A stretch of DNA of 52,791 nucleotides from Acetatifactor muris (GTDB taxonomy: Bacteria > Bacillota > Clostridia > Lachnospirales > Lachnospiraceae): positions 1 to 52,791 of the forward strand of contig JAMPHD010000017.1 in the NCBI GenBank assembly GCA_023663635.1. Direction: 5' to 3'. The notes beneath the pieces are model-generated. The model was given only the letters and a program-made list of their open reading frames with translations, had not been told where the DNA came from and made no database searches. Below are positions 1 to 9,924 of the stretch, in pieces. Positions within the stretch are counted from its first letter, which is position 1. Each line of letters starts with the position of its first letter. Both the position numbers and the translations under genes were made by a program.

Positions 1-43
1 ATAACAACTCATAAAGAAAAATGAGAAAAGTGCCAACGATTAC

Positions 44-99
44 TTGACACAAACTTCATAAAATCTTAAGGTGCATTTTACCACAAGATGTTGTATACT
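44..99 (+). promoter_or_regulatory. possible promoter of the CUT1 operon
   Basis: A perfect TTGACA lies at 44-49, but the best-spaced hexamer after it (67-72) is poor. A good TATACT lies at 94-99 without a good -35 at 17 bp. One of these probably drives the lipoprotein gene at 173, but which one cannot be decided by eye. No other gene is visible in 1-163. Confidence 0.35.
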
Positions 100-172
100 A
101 GGCTTGTGAGTTCTAACAAGTCCTATAAAAGGCAATTATAAGCCTGCAGTATGGAAATGAGGGTTGAAAGTT

Positions 173-2506
173 ATGAGAAAGAGATTTCAAAGAGTATTGG
201 CTGTGCTGATGGCCTCTGTCATGCTGTGCTCCATGGCGGCGTGCGGCAAGGGAGACGTTTCGGATGACCAACAGCAGGGCATGGCATCATCAAAAGACGG
301 GCTCGTCTGGGTTGCCGAGTTCGTGAAACCGGACACGGAGAGCGATCTCTACAACACGGTGTTCCGTGACGGCTATATTTATTATGAAAATTATCAATGG
401 GATGAGGAGACCATGACCAGCAGCATCAGCATATCCTCCTGTTCCGTGACGGACGGCACGGCCGGGCCGAATATCGCGATCCCGGGGCTGGGTTGGGACG
501 AGGAGACGGAGACGAGCAGGAATCTCTCCCAGTTTGCGTTTGACCCGGAGGGCAATCTTGTCGTAGTGGAGCGCAGCTACAAATGGGATGAGAAATCGGG
601 ACAGAGCTTTGAATGGTATTATCTGTGCAAGTTTGATGCCGCGGGAGAGCAGATCTATGAGACGGACTTTTCCGATATCATGAAAGAGGACGACAGAAAC
701 AGTTATGTTCAGTATATGGCGTTGGACGGAGAGGGCAGGATCTATCTGGGATGCAATTCCATGGTACGCCTCTTTGACGCGGAGGGCAAGTTCGCGGGGA
801 ATGTGGACTTGGGCAGCGGCAGTTGGCTTGTCAACCTGGGAGCGGGCAGTGACGGCAAGGTGTATCTGGTCTTAAACGGTGAGAGCAGCAACAGCAAGAC
901 CTTGCGAGAGGTCGATTTCGCGGGGAAACAGTTGGGCGCGAGCTATGAGAATTATGTGAGCGGCTATTCCAACAATGGTCTCAATATGGGGACGGACGGG
1001 ACTTTTATCGAGTCGGACGGCAACAGTCTCTACTCCTATGACATGAAGACACAGACTTCGGAGAAGATCCTGGACTGGATGGACTGCGACATCTACGGGG
1101 ATAATGTCCGCGGGTTGTCGGTTCTGGAGGACGGAAGGATCATGGCCATGATCTATGACTGGGAGGCGGACGGCGCGGAGATCGCCCTGCTGGAGCAGAA
1201 ACCCGCCGCGGAGGTGCCGGTCAAGACGGAGCTCGTCTTGGGAACCCTCTATATGAGCAGTGACGTGAAGAGAGCGGCCGTGAATTTCAACAAGCAGAGC
1301 GATCTCTATCATGTCACCATGAAGAGTTATTTTGACTATAATGACGTGACCTACAGCGGTGATACCACCAACTACGAGGAAGTGATGGCGGACGCCGTCA
1401 CCCGCCTGAACAATGACATCATATCGGACAACAGCCCGGATCTTCTGTCGTTGGAAGGCATCAATGTACCGCGGTTCGCCTCCAAGGGCGTGTTTGAGGA
1501 TCTGGGACCCTGGCTGGACAAGAGCAGCGTGTTAAAGCGCAGTGATTATTTTGAAAATCTGTTGGATGCTTTTAATTACAGCGGCATTCAGGTGTCCATA
1601 CCGAAGACCTTTACTTTGGAGACGCTGGTGGGCAGGACGGCCGATGTGGGTACGGAGCCCGGATGGACTCTGGCGGAGATGTTGGAGTACGCCGAGGCAC
1701 ATCCCGGGACCGAGCTGATGTATAACACCACCAAATCGGAGACATTGAGACTGTTGATCATGTTCAATCAGGGGCATTATGTGGACTGGGAGACCGGGCA
1801 GTGCGCCTTTGACGATGAGAGTTTCGCGGCTCTCTTGGAGCTGTGCGACCTGCTCGCGCCGGAATACAGCTATGACGAGGATGAACCTTCCTATCCTGCG
1901 CGACTGGCGGCAGGGGAGATCCTGCTCAGCAGGGAGGACATCTATGACTTTGAAGAGATACAGGTGCCCGAGGCCATGCACAATGAGCCGGTGACATTCA
2001 TCGGTTTCCCCAATGAGAACGGGGACATCGGCACATATCTGGAGACGAGCGGCGGCATAGCTATTCTTTCCAAATCCTCCAATAAAGAGGGCGCGTGGGC
2101 ATTTGTGGAGAGCTATCTGAACGAGGAAAGCGAGATGTACGGTTGGGGATTCTCCACCAAAAAGTCCGCGTTCGAGGAGGCCAAGGCCGAGGCGACCAAG
2201 GTGGAGTACATTCTCGATGAGAACGGCCAACCCATGTTGGATGAGAACGGCGAGCCTATGACTTACGGGGGCGGCGGTTTCGGATATGACGACTGGTTCT
2301 ATGAGTACCACACTCCCACGCAGGAGGAGGTGGAACTGTTGGATCAGCTGATCGCGGGTGCCAAACCCGTCCAGGACTTTGACCAACAGATCACCAATAT
2401 TGTGGTGGAGGAGGCCGAGGCATTCTTCCAGGGACAGAAATCCGCGAAAGATGTGGCCGCCGTCATTCAGAGCCGTGTCCGCGTATATGTCGATGAGAAC
2501 AGATAG
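173..2506 (+). CDS. large solute-binding lipoprotein, CUT1 ABC importer (first of two)
   Basis: This is an extracellular binding lipoprotein for a carbohydrate-type (CUT1) ABC importer, 777 residues from ATG 173. That start sits 9 bases after a GAGGG ribosome site; a TTG at 164 is also in frame. Residues 1-24 form a lipoprotein signal with lipobox M-A-A-C, so Cys24 would be lipidated. Residues ~30-350 have short repeated strands with D-G-x-x-Y/L turns, reminiscent of a beta-propeller (inference). Residues ~350-777 look like a family 1 solute-binding domain: the aromatic-rich ligand region, then a helical C-terminus with AFFQGQKSAKDVA, which recurs in the paralogue at 7438. It is followed at once by two permeases. 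The typical family length is 400-550 residues, so the N-terminal part is an addition. The substrate is not known; no ATPase is nearby. Confidence 0.85.
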   Translation: MRKRFQRVLAVLMASVMLCSMAACGKGDVSDDQQQGMASSKDGLVWVAEFVKPDTESDLYNTVFRDGYIYYENYQWDEETMTSSISISSCSVTDGTAGPNIAIPGLGWDEETETSRNLSQFAFDPEGNLVVVERSYKWDEKSGQSFEWYYLCKFDAAGEQIYETDFSDIMKEDDRNSYVQYMALDGEGRIYLGCNSMVRLFDAEGKFAGNVDLGSGSWLVNLGAGSDGKVYLVLNGESSNSKTLREVDFAGKQLGASYENYVSGYSNNGLNMGTDGTFIESDGNSLYSYDMKTQTSEKILDWMDCDIYGDNVRGLSVLEDGRIMAMIYDWEADGAEIALLEQKPAAEVPVKTELVLGTLYMSSDVKRAAVNFNKQSDLYHVTMKSYFDYNDVTYSGDTTNYEEVMADAVTRLNNDIISDNSPDLLSLEGINVPRFASKGVFEDLGPWLDKSSVLKRSDYFENLLDAFNYSGIQVSIPKTFTLETLVGRTADVGTEPGWTLAEMLEYAEAHPGTELMYNTTKSETLRLLIMFNQGHYVDWETGQCAFDDESFAALLELCDLLAPEYSYDEDEPSYPARLAAGEILLSREDIYDFEEIQVPEAMHNEPVTFIGFPNENGDIGTYLETSGGIAILSKSSNKEGAWAFVESYLNEESEMYGWGFSTKKSAFEEAKAEATKVEYILDENGQPMLDENGEPMTYGGGGFGYDDWFYEYHTPTQEEVELLDQLIAGAKPVQDFDQQITNIVVEEAEAFFQGQKSAKDVAAVIQSRVRVYVDENR

Positions 2507-2521
2507 ATCAGAGGTACTGTT

Positions 2522-3409
2522 GTGAAGAAGTTCAAGAGATCTAACAAAGTGATCAGAAGGCGCAAGTTTAGCTCGGGGCTGTTTATAGCCCCAAGCTTTC
2601 TTGGCGTGTTGGTGTTTTTCCTGATCCCGTTTATGGTGGTGATATTTTATTCCATGGTGGATAATCCCATCAGCACCAATTTTGTGGGACTGAAAAACTA
2701 CTCTCTGGTCATCAACAACGGCGCTTTCCGGACAGCCGTGCGCAACACCGTGCGTTTCTCGGCGATCGCGGTGCCGCTGTCGGTGGTGCTGTCTTTGTTG
2801 TTGGCCGTGGTGTTGGAGGCCAAGCTGCCGTTTCGGAGTCAGTTCCGCACCTTTTTCTTAAGCCCCATGATGGTGCCGGTGGCATCCGTGGTGCTGATCT
2901 GGCAGGTGCTGTTCCACTATAACGGCGCGGTGAACGATGTGTTGGCCGTTTTCGGAGTGGAGCCGATCGAGTGGTTCAAGTCGGAGGCGTCCACGATCGT
3001 CATTGTCATTTTGTTCCTGTGGAAAAATCTGGGCTACAATATGATCCTGTTCATGGCCGCGCTGGCCAGTGTGCCCAAGGACATTCTGGAAGTGGCGAGA
3101 ATGGAGAGCGCAACGCCTCTGCAGACTTTCTTTTACATCAAGCTGCGCTATCTGTCCTCCACGATCCTGTTTGTGACGATCATGTCACTTATCAGCTCCT
3201 TCAAGATATTCCGTGAGATCTACCTGTTGACCACGGATTATCCTTTCGATACGATCTATATGTTGCAGCATTACATGAACAACAAGTTCAGGAATCTGGA
3301 CTATCAGGCCCTGTCCGCGGCGGCCATCCTCATGTCTCTGGTGATGATCGTCATTATCGGACTGTTGTTCATCGTGGAGAATTATTTTGGAAAGGATGTG
3401 GAAGGATAG
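2522..3409 (+). CDS. CUT1 ABC transporter permease, MalF/UgpA type
   Basis: This is an inner-membrane permease subunit, 295 residues, starting at GTG 2522, eight bases after GAGG. It has about six membrane segments, the first at residues ~19-42, and the binding-protein-dependent permease core. The EAA loop, near residues 185-215, reads EVARMESATPLQTFFYIKL; the usual Gly after EAA---- is replaced by Ser, a mild deviation. The gene lies 15 bases after the lipoprotein gene and 4 bases before the second permease, so the three should be co-transcribed and form one heterodimeric channel. The energy-coupling ATPase is not encoded here; CUT1 systems in Firmicutes often share a single MsmX/MsiK-like ATPase encoded elsewhere (family knowledge). 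Confidence 0.9.
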   Translation: MKKFKRSNKVIRRRKFSSGLFIAPSFLGVLVFFLIPFMVVIFYSMVDNPISTNFVGLKNYSLVINNGAFRTAVRNTVRFSAIAVPLSVVLSLLLAVVLEAKLPFRSQFRTFFLSPMMVPVASVVLIWQVLFHYNGAVNDVLAVFGVEPIEWFKSEASTIVIVILFLWKNLGYNMILFMAALASVPKDILEVARMESATPLQTFFYIKLRYLSSTILFVTIMSLISSFKIFREIYLLTTDYPFDTIYMLQHYMNNKFRNLDYQALSAAAILMSLVMIVIIGLLFIVENYFGKDVEG

Positions 3410-3413
3410 CGAT

Positions 3414-4373
3414 ATGCAGCGGGAAATCATAGAAGAAAAGAAGAGCGGGCCCGGCCACGGGAAGAGAAGGGGCGCGGGGCGCAGGGGGCGAAAGATCCGG
3501 TCGGTGATAAAGATCGCGATCATCACCGCCATTGCGGCGGGATTTGCCGTGCTGTTCCTGATGCCCATTGTGCTGACCATCACCAATTCCTTTATGTCAG
3601 CCTCGGAGATCTCCGCCAACTACGGTTCCGTGTTCGCGGTGAATGAGAATGGCGGAAAGGTATACATCGCGGAGAAGGTCAATTTGAAATTCATACCGGA
3701 TATGGTCTCGTTTTCCCAGTACATCACGGTGCTTCTCAAAAGTCCGGACTACCTGCTGAAATTTTGGAACTCCGTCATACTGGTGGGACCCATCGTGGTG
3801 TTTCAGTTGACGGTGGCGACGTTGGCGGCCTATGGATTTGCCAGATATTCGGGGAAACTTCGCAGCATCATTTTCTTTTCCTATATCATACTGATGCTGA
3901 TGCCCTATCAGGTGACGCTGGTGCCCAACTATCTGGTGGCGGATAAACTCAATATTTTGGACAGCTATTGGTCCATCTGGCTGCCGGGGATCTTTTCCCC
4001 CTTTGCGGTGTACCTGATCACCAAATTCATGAAACGGATTCCCTATTCCGTGATCGAGGCGGCGCAGATAGACGGGGCCGGCGAGTGGCAGATATTCAGA
4101 CGGATCTGTCTGCCCCTGTGCAGGGGGGCGCTCTGTTCTGCGGCCATTCTGGTGTTTATCGACTACTGGAACATGGTGGAACAGCCGCTGATCCTTCTGT
4201 CGGACGCGACGAAACATCCGCTGTCCGTGTTCCTGAGCAAGATCAACGCGGGTGAGGTGGGACTGGCGTTCGCGGTGGCCACCATCTACATGGTGCCAAG
4301 CCTTCTGGTGTTCCTCTATGGGGAGGAATATCTGGTGGACGGTATCACCTATCAGGGCGGTATCAAGGGGTAA
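3414..4373 (+). CDS. CUT1 ABC transporter permease, MalG/UgpE type
   Basis: This is the second permease of the CUT1 importer, 319 residues. I prefer ATG 3414 because GAAGGA at 3401-3406 is 7 bases upstream; TTG 3387 and ATG 3396 would overlap the previous gene. An unusually long basic tail (Lys/Arg/Gly-rich, residues ~8-29) precedes the first membrane helix at ~32-54. An insertion of ~50 residues follows that helix, then the permease core. The EAA motif is clear: VIEAAQIDGAGEWQIFRRI followed by LPL. The gene is followed after 91 bases by the HlyD-like adaptor gene. I am confident of the family; the substrate is unknown. Confidence 0.9.
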   Translation: MQREIIEEKKSGPGHGKRRGAGRRGRKIRSVIKIAIITAIAAGFAVLFLMPIVLTITNSFMSASEISANYGSVFAVNENGGKVYIAEKVNLKFIPDMVSFSQYITVLLKSPDYLLKFWNSVILVGPIVVFQLTVATLAAYGFARYSGKLRSIIFFSYIILMLMPYQVTLVPNYLVADKLNILDSYWSIWLPGIFSPFAVYLITKFMKRIPYSVIEAAQIDGAGEWQIFRRICLPLCRGALCSAAILVFIDYWNMVEQPLILLSDATKHPLSVFLSKINAGEVGLAFAVATIYMVPSLLVFLYGEEYLVDGITYQGGIKG

Positions 4374-4464
4374 GACACGGCGGGATGTACGGACATGAAA
4401 ACGCGTGAGATATATGAACCAAGGCTGTCCGCGGGACGGCTGTTGTATAGAGGAGAGAGAGACG

Positions 4465-6366
4465 ATGAACGAGAAAGGTAACAAGAGAAGAGAATGGGTC
4501 AAGACGGCCGCCATAGTGTTCCTGAGTGTGCTTCTGGTACTCACGTTCTTTTCCAACACGATCATGAACTACTCCCTGCCGGAGGTGGCGACCCAATATG
4601 TGGAATCCGGGACCATCACGGCCAAGATCAGGGGAAACGGGATCGTGGAGAGCGGAGATCCCTACAGCGTGCGGCTTAAGACCACCGGGGACACCAATGC
4701 CAAGGGGGTATATGAGGTGGAGTCCGTGGAGGTAAAGAAGGGAGATACCGTCGCCAAGGGTGATGTGCTCTGTTATCTGACCTCCGAGGAGAGCTCGGCG
4801 CTGGAGGACGCGAGGGACGCGTTGAACGATCAGCTCCTGCAATATGAGATCGCCATTCTGAGAGGAGAGGTGTCCGGATCCGTTCTGGACCACGCCCAGA
4901 GCGGCAACACGGCCGCCATAGCCACCTATCAGAGCCAGGTGCTCGCCAAGGAAAATGAGATTCAGGTGTTGAAGGATGAGCTCAAGGAGGCGGAGGACAC
5001 TCTGGCCGCGTGGAAGGAACAGCAGACCAGACCGGTGGATACAACGGAGCAGAAAGCGAAATTGGACGCCGCGCAAAAGGCATATGACGATGTGGCGAAA
5101 GTGGTGAATGCCGCAAAGACGGAGATTGCTGCTTGGGAACAGGAGAAGGCGGCTAATGATAAGATCATTCAGGATTATCTGGACGGAAAACAGGTAGTGG
5201 CATCCGGCGGTTCCGGGACATCAGGCGGACAGACGCAGTCGTCCGCGCCGGCAGGGAACGATACTCAGACACAGGACGCGAGTGCAGCGGATCCAAGCGG
5301 GGCGGCGGATGGAACAGATGCGTCACAGGGAACGGATGCCGCGCAGCCGTCTGCTGAGGCCGGGGAGTCCGCGGGTGCGGAATCGGCTCAGACAGAGCAG
5401 CATACCGGCGGATTGACGGAGAATGCCGTATCGGAGGCGGAATATCAGGTGGCGCTGGCCAACAACAGCATTTTGGAGAATCGGATCGCCTCAAAGAAAG
5501 CGGAGATAGCGCCGCAGGAGGCACAACTCCCTGCTTTGCAGACCGCTCTCGACCAAGCCCAAAAAGATTACGACAACGCCACCCCCGGCGCTACGCAGAA
5601 CGCGGCGGATCAGGTTGCCACTTGGACCAAGGAGGTGGCGAACCGCCAGCAGAAAGTCACGGATGCAGAGGAGGCCAAGGCCAAGTTGGTGACGGATATC
5701 GTCACGGAGCTGAACTGGAGCGACACATTGGATGATCTGAAGGAGAAGATTTCCGAGCTGCAGGGTGAGTCCGTAGCCGGACAGGTGACGGCTCCCATAG
5801 CGGGCACCATCATCAGCGTCAATGTAAAATCGGGGCAGGAGACGCCCACGGACAATATTTTGTTCACCATTCAGCCGGAGGGCAAGGGATATACCATGCA
5901 GTTTTCGGTGACCAACGATCAGGCGAAACGTCTCTCCGTGGGGGATGTGGCCGAGCTTGTGAACTCTTGGCGTTATGACGATGTGGATGTGGTGCTTTCG
6001 AGCATCCGTCCCGATCCCCAGAATCCGTCCCAGAACAAGCAGCTCACTTTTGACGTGACGGGCAGCAGTGTCACGGAAGGGCAGACCTTGAGCGTATCCG
6101 TGGGGCAGAGAAACGCCACCTTTGATTATACGGTGCCCAACAGCGCCATCAGGGAGGACAACAACGGCAAGTTCATTCTGATCGTGGAGACCAAGAGCAC
6201 GCCTCTGAGCAATCGCTATATCGCGTCCCGCGTGGATGTGGAAGTATTGGCGAGTGACGACACCCGTTCCGCGATCAGCGGAGCTTTGAACGGATATGAG
6301 TATGTCATCACCACTTCCACAGCCCCCGTGGAGGCGGGCAAACAGGTCAGACTTGCCAATAATTAA
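4465..6366 (+). CDS. HlyD/MacA-like membrane-fusion (adaptor) protein
   Basis: This is a single-pass adaptor of the HlyD/MacA family, 633 residues. ATG 4465 follows AGGAGAG at 4451-4457; an in-frame ATG at 4405 lacks a ribosome site. One N-terminal membrane helix (residues ~12-30) is followed by a split lipoyl/barrel domain near 45-110, a coiled coil at ~115-240, a low-complexity Ser/Gly/Ala/Gln/Asp-rich insert at ~244-315, a second coiled coil at ~330-430, and the second lipoyl half at ~440-475 (TAPIAGTIISVNVKSGQ). Beta domains follow to the end. Such proteins link ABC or RND exporters to the envelope; in Gram-positive bacteria they pair with MacB/FtsX-type permeases, and one such protein follows at 6380. 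The disordered insert is unusual. Its presence inside an import operon suggests a composite assembly (inference). Confidence 0.82.
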   Translation: MNEKGNKRREWVKTAAIVFLSVLLVLTFFSNTIMNYSLPEVATQYVESGTITAKIRGNGIVESGDPYSVRLKTTGDTNAKGVYEVESVEVKKGDTVAKGDVLCYLTSEESSALEDARDALNDQLLQYEIAILRGEVSGSVLDHAQSGNTAAIATYQSQVLAKENEIQVLKDELKEAEDTLAAWKEQQTRPVDTTEQKAKLDAAQKAYDDVAKVVNAAKTEIAAWEQEKAANDKIIQDYLDGKQVVASGGSGTSGGQTQSSAPAGNDTQTQDASAADPSGAADGTDASQGTDAAQPSAEAGESAGAESAQTEQHTGGLTENAVSEAEYQVALANNSILENRIASKKAEIAPQEAQLPALQTALDQAQKDYDNATPGATQNAADQVATWTKEVANRQQKVTDAEEAKAKLVTDIVTELNWSDTLDDLKEKISELQGESVAGQVTAPIAGTIISVNVKSGQETPTDNILFTIQPEGKGYTMQFSVTNDQAKRLSVGDVAELVNSWRYDDVDVVLSSIRPDPQNPSQNKQLTFDVTGSSVTEGQTLSVSVGQRNATFDYTVPNSAIREDNNGKFILIVETKSTPLSNRYIASRVDVEVLASDDTRSAISGALNGYEYVITTSTAPVEAGKQVRLANN

Positions 6367-6379
6367 GGAGCGACCGTAT

Positions 6380-7441
6380 ATGAAGAAATGGATATTGGGT
6401 ATCTCCGGAGCCGTATCTTTTCTGTTGTTCGTGATCCTGTGGGCGGTGACGGGGCATATGGCCTCGTCTTTGCCGGAACAGCAGATGGCTGCCCGCTGGA
6501 GCGAAGAGGGCGGCGTGGCGCAGATCAGTTGTTTCTTCTCGGCTGATTCCGGGGTGACGGAGGATACCTTTCTGGAATTTGAACATTCACTGGACAGCTA
6601 TCTGCAGGAGTCTTCCATCACGCAGGAGTCCGAGAATCCGGGGGCGCGGCTGTGGGTCGATGCCTACAGCGCGGACGGGCGGATCACCCTGCAGAGCGAC
6701 CGAGGCAGCGTGGAGGCGGATGCCCTGGGAGTGGGAGGGGATTTCTTCCTCTTTCACCCGCTGAAACTGCTCTATGGGGCGTATTTTTCCGGAAATGACG
6801 TGAACAGGGATTACTGTGTGATCGATGAGGACGCGGCGTGGCAGCTCTTCGGCTCCAACAATGTGGCGGGCAGGATCATTTACATCGGGGGCGCGCCCCA
6901 TATGGTGACCGGGGTGGTGAAACGGGCCGAGGGCAGAATGGTGGAGGCGGCGGGTCTGGATTCCACGAGAGTCTATGTCTCCCTGCACACCTTGGAGACC
7001 TACGGCATAAGCCATGGCATCAATCACTATGAGATCGTCATGCCGAATCCGGTCAAGGAATTCGGTATGAACTATGTGAAGGAAAAGCTGTGCAAGGACG
7101 AGAAAGAGTCGGAGGCAGTGGAGAACAGTACCCGTTTCAATCTGTTTCGACGCCTGAAACTGATCACCGCTTTCGGAACCCGCTCCATGAACGGCAAGTC
7201 CATCATTTATCCCTATTGGGAAAACATGGCCAGAGGGTACGAGGACATCATCGCCACCCTCACGGCGCTCATGGTGATTCTGTTGCTGTATCCGGTGGTC
7301 CTGGCGGTGGTGTTCTTTGTCAAATGGTGGCGCCACAAGGGATGGACCTTTAAGGATATATGGCGGAAGTTGACGGATCGGATAGATCGTATCCGGGACC
7401 AACGCTATTACAAGAAACATAGGGAGGAGAAAAAGTTATGA
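6380..7441 (+). CDS. FtsX/MacB-like membrane protein with only two membrane helices
   Basis: This protein of 353 residues starts at ATG 6380, 10 bases after AAGGAG (6365-6370). It has an N-terminal helix (~5-25), an extracytoplasmic domain of ~260 residues resembling the MacB periplasmic core (strand-rich, with VIDEDAAWQLFG and a G-R-I-I-Y-I-G-G turn), one C-terminal helix (~295-318) and a basic cytoplasmic tail. True FtsX/MacB permeases have four helices, so this looks like a reduced relative. It overlaps the next gene by four bases (ATGA), indicating translational coupling. No ATPase gene accompanies it. Its role is unknown; it could work with the HlyD-like protein just upstream. Confidence 0.65.
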   Translation: MKKWILGISGAVSFLLFVILWAVTGHMASSLPEQQMAARWSEEGGVAQISCFFSADSGVTEDTFLEFEHSLDSYLQESSITQESENPGARLWVDAYSADGRITLQSDRGSVEADALGVGGDFFLFHPLKLLYGAYFSGNDVNRDYCVIDEDAAWQLFGSNNVAGRIIYIGGAPHMVTGVVKRAEGRMVEAAGLDSTRVYVSLHTLETYGISHGINHYEIVMPNPVKEFGMNYVKEKLCKDEKESEAVENSTRFNLFRRLKLITAFGTRSMNGKSIIYPYWENMARGYEDIIATLTALMVILLLYPVVLAVVFFVKWWRHKGWTFKDIWRKLTDRIDRIRDQRYYKKHREEKKL

Positions 7442-9903
7442 AAATGTGGAAGAGGCTGATGAGTCTTGCGCTCGTCTCAACACTGCTCATGGGGCTTTGT
7501 GCCTGTAACAGGGGCTCCGGCGACGGCGGCGGAGGACTCTTGGGAGGAGGCAATAAGAAAAATCCCAACGGCGAGTTGGCCAAACAGTATGTCTATCGGC
7601 TGACGGAGTTTGATCTTGAAAGTGTACAGGAAAAGGGCAGCGACAACTGGGTGCAGAGCCTGATGGCGTCAAACGGCAGGGTTTACCTGGTGATGGAGAG
7701 CTATAACTATGCTACTGAGAACAGCGATGATGCCTATGTCTATCGTCTGCTCTCCATGAAGGAGGACGGCAGCGATCTCAAGGAGGTCCGACTGCAGGCA
7801 TCCATGGAGCAGCCCGGGGAAGAGGTGCCCTCATCGGAGGCGCAGCCGGATACGGAGGGGGACGAGGCCTATGATCCGTATGGACCGGGGCGTGATGTCT
7901 ATGAGAATACCAACATAAGCCAAGTACAGGTTACGGGCAACGGTTTTGTGGGAATGAAGAATTACTATTTCAGAGATTATTCCGATCCCGAAAATTCTGT
8001 CTATGAGAACAAGACTTATCTGTGCGCGTGGGATAAGGACGGCAATATGCTCCGGGAGACGGAGATTGAGATGCTTTCTGACGAGGACACATGGCACTAT
8101 GTGGCCGGCTATGTGGCCGAATCGGACGGCAGCGCGATACTTCTGATCGGCGGCGACGACTGTGGCAGACTGTCGGTGGATGCCGGCGGCAATGTGTCGG
8201 ATTTAGAGCCCGTGCAGGGACTTGATATGTATTTTGAAAATTCCGCGTCCTGCGCGCCCATGGCGGACGGCCAGCTGTTTTTGACCTATTACGGGGAAGA
8301 TTGGACCAAGATGTACGGGATTGTCTACAATCCCAGGAGCAATGTGACGGGAGCGGAGATACAGTTCTCGGACACTCTGGCCTATAATATGGGCAGTTTT
8401 GAGATGGATAAGAACGGTGACCTGATCTATGGCACCGGACAGGGAGTCTTCAAGTATCATCCGGGGGATGAGGAAGGCACGCAGCTCATGAGTTTTATCA
8501 ACTCTGACATGTATCTGAATTCCCTGCCCTATCTCTTGCCCATCGATGATGATCATTTCATCGGTATGTATAATGAGTACGATGAGGAGACTTACAACAG
8601 CACTGTCAAGGGAGGCCTTTTCACCAGAGTGGATCCCTCGGAGATTCCCGACAAATCGGTGTTGGTGTTGGGCGGAGAGTATATCGGCGGCGATATCGAG
8701 AAACGCGTGATCGAGTTTAACAAATCCAGCGACACCCATCGTATCGTGATAAAGGACTACAGCAGTTACAACAGCTATGAGGATTATGAGGCGGGGTATA
8801 CGCAGCTCAACAATGACATCATCTCCGGAAACATGCCGGATATCCTGATCGTGGACGGCTACAATATGCCCGTGGAGAACTACATCGCCAAGGGTCTTCT
8901 GGCGGATGTGGGGAAACTCTTGGAGGAGGATGAGGAACTCTCCCAAAAGGAGTATATGGACAATGTGTTTGAGGCATATAAGGTGGACGGCACGCTGTAT
9001 CAGGTGATCCCCAGTTTCAACGTGCAGACCTATATTGGCAAGACTTCTCTGGTGGGAGGCCATGAGGGATGGTCCATGGAGGAAGCACAGCAGGTGCTGA
9101 GCGCTCTGCCCGGGGAGCCCAAGATGTTCGGCGATATGATCCGCAGTGATTTCTTCTACAACATGATGCGTTTCTGCGGCAGCGATTTTGTGGATGTGTC
9201 AACCGGAGTCTGCAATTTTGATTCAGACAGCTTTATCGAGCTGTTGGAGTTCGCGAAAGATCTCCCTCAGGAGATGCCGGAGGATTATTACGAGGGCGAC
9301 TGGTATACCACCTATGAGTCCCAGTTCCGCGAGGATCGCACGCTCCTGAGCTCGGCTTATATCTCAAGTGTGCAGGATATGGTCTATACCATCAACGGTT
9401 CCTTCGGCGAGGATGTGAGTTATGTGGGATTCCCCACTTCCGGCGGGGACGGCTCCGTGATCAATGTCAGCACTTCCTACGCGCTGTCGGCCTCATCACC
9501 CAATCTGGAGACGGCGTGGGAGTTTGTGCGGTTTTACTACACGGATGAATATCAGGATACCCTGGAGTGGCAGCTGCCCATCACCAAAAAGCGGTTTGAT
9601 GAATTGGCGGAGAAAGCCACTAAGAAACCCACCTATGAGGATGGGGACGGCAATATCGTGGAGGAGGATTACACGAATTGGATCAACGGGGAGTCGATCG
9701 TGATCGATCCTCTGACAGAGGAGCAGTTGAATAAGCTCAAGAATTTCATCGGTTCGGTCACCAAGAGAGCTTATTACAATGACGATATCAGCAATATCAT
9801 CTCCGAGGAGACGGAGGCTTTCTTCCAGGGACAGAAGAGCGCGAAGGATGTGGCATCCATCATCCAGAGGCGCGCTCAGGTCTATGTGGATGAACACCGC
9901 TGA
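7438..9903 (+). CDS. large solute-binding lipoprotein, paralogue of the first
   Basis: This second binding lipoprotein has 821 residues and starts within the stop of the previous gene (ATGA overlap). The signal ends in the lipobox L-C-A-C with Cys23, followed by a Gly-rich linker. Residues ~45-400 are strand-rich and propeller-like, and residues ~405-821 are a family 1 solute-binding domain. The C-terminal motif AFFQGQKSAKDVASIIQRR is nearly identical to that of the protein at 173, so the two are paralogues by duplication, with ~45 more residues here. It closes the operon; a minus-strand gene converges 21 bases later. Two binding proteins may widen substrate range, or one may act as a sensor (inference). 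Confidence 0.85.
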   Translation: MKMWKRLMSLALVSTLLMGLCACNRGSGDGGGGLLGGGNKKNPNGELAKQYVYRLTEFDLESVQEKGSDNWVQSLMASNGRVYLVMESYNYATENSDDAYVYRLLSMKEDGSDLKEVRLQASMEQPGEEVPSSEAQPDTEGDEAYDPYGPGRDVYENTNISQVQVTGNGFVGMKNYYFRDYSDPENSVYENKTYLCAWDKDGNMLRETEIEMLSDEDTWHYVAGYVAESDGSAILLIGGDDCGRLSVDAGGNVSDLEPVQGLDMYFENSASCAPMADGQLFLTYYGEDWTKMYGIVYNPRSNVTGAEIQFSDTLAYNMGSFEMDKNGDLIYGTGQGVFKYHPGDEEGTQLMSFINSDMYLNSLPYLLPIDDDHFIGMYNEYDEETYNSTVKGGLFTRVDPSEIPDKSVLVLGGEYIGGDIEKRVIEFNKSSDTHRIVIKDYSSYNSYEDYEAGYTQLNNDIISGNMPDILIVDGYNMPVENYIAKGLLADVGKLLEEDEELSQKEYMDNVFEAYKVDGTLYQVIPSFNVQTYIGKTSLVGGHEGWSMEEAQQVLSALPGEPKMFGDMIRSDFFYNMMRFCGSDFVDVSTGVCNFDSDSFIELLEFAKDLPQEMPEDYYEGDWYTTYESQFREDRTLLSSAYISSVQDMVYTINGSFGEDVSYVGFPTSGGDGSVINVSTSYALSASSPNLETAWEFVRFYYTDEYQDTLEWQLPITKKRFDELAEKATKKPTYEDGDGNIVEEDYTNWINGESIVIDPLTEEQLNKLKNFIGSVTKRAYYNDDISNIISEETEAFFQGQKSAKDVASIIQRRAQVYVDEHR

Positions 9904-9924
9904 GGCAAGGCTGAATCGAAGACA

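Noticed and set aside
1532..2386. Long antisense frame inside the first lipoprotein gene
   Set aside because: It mirrors the codon pattern of the plus-strand gene, has no ribosome site and gives a His/Leu/Gln-rich translation with no family features; the same holds for other long antisense frames such as 3597-4565, 6587-7420 and 11747-12730.
4405..4464. Upstream ATG 4405 as the HlyD-like start
   Set aside because: It has no ribosome site and adds a Cys-rich stretch before the signal helix; ATG 4465 has AGGAGAG at the right distance.
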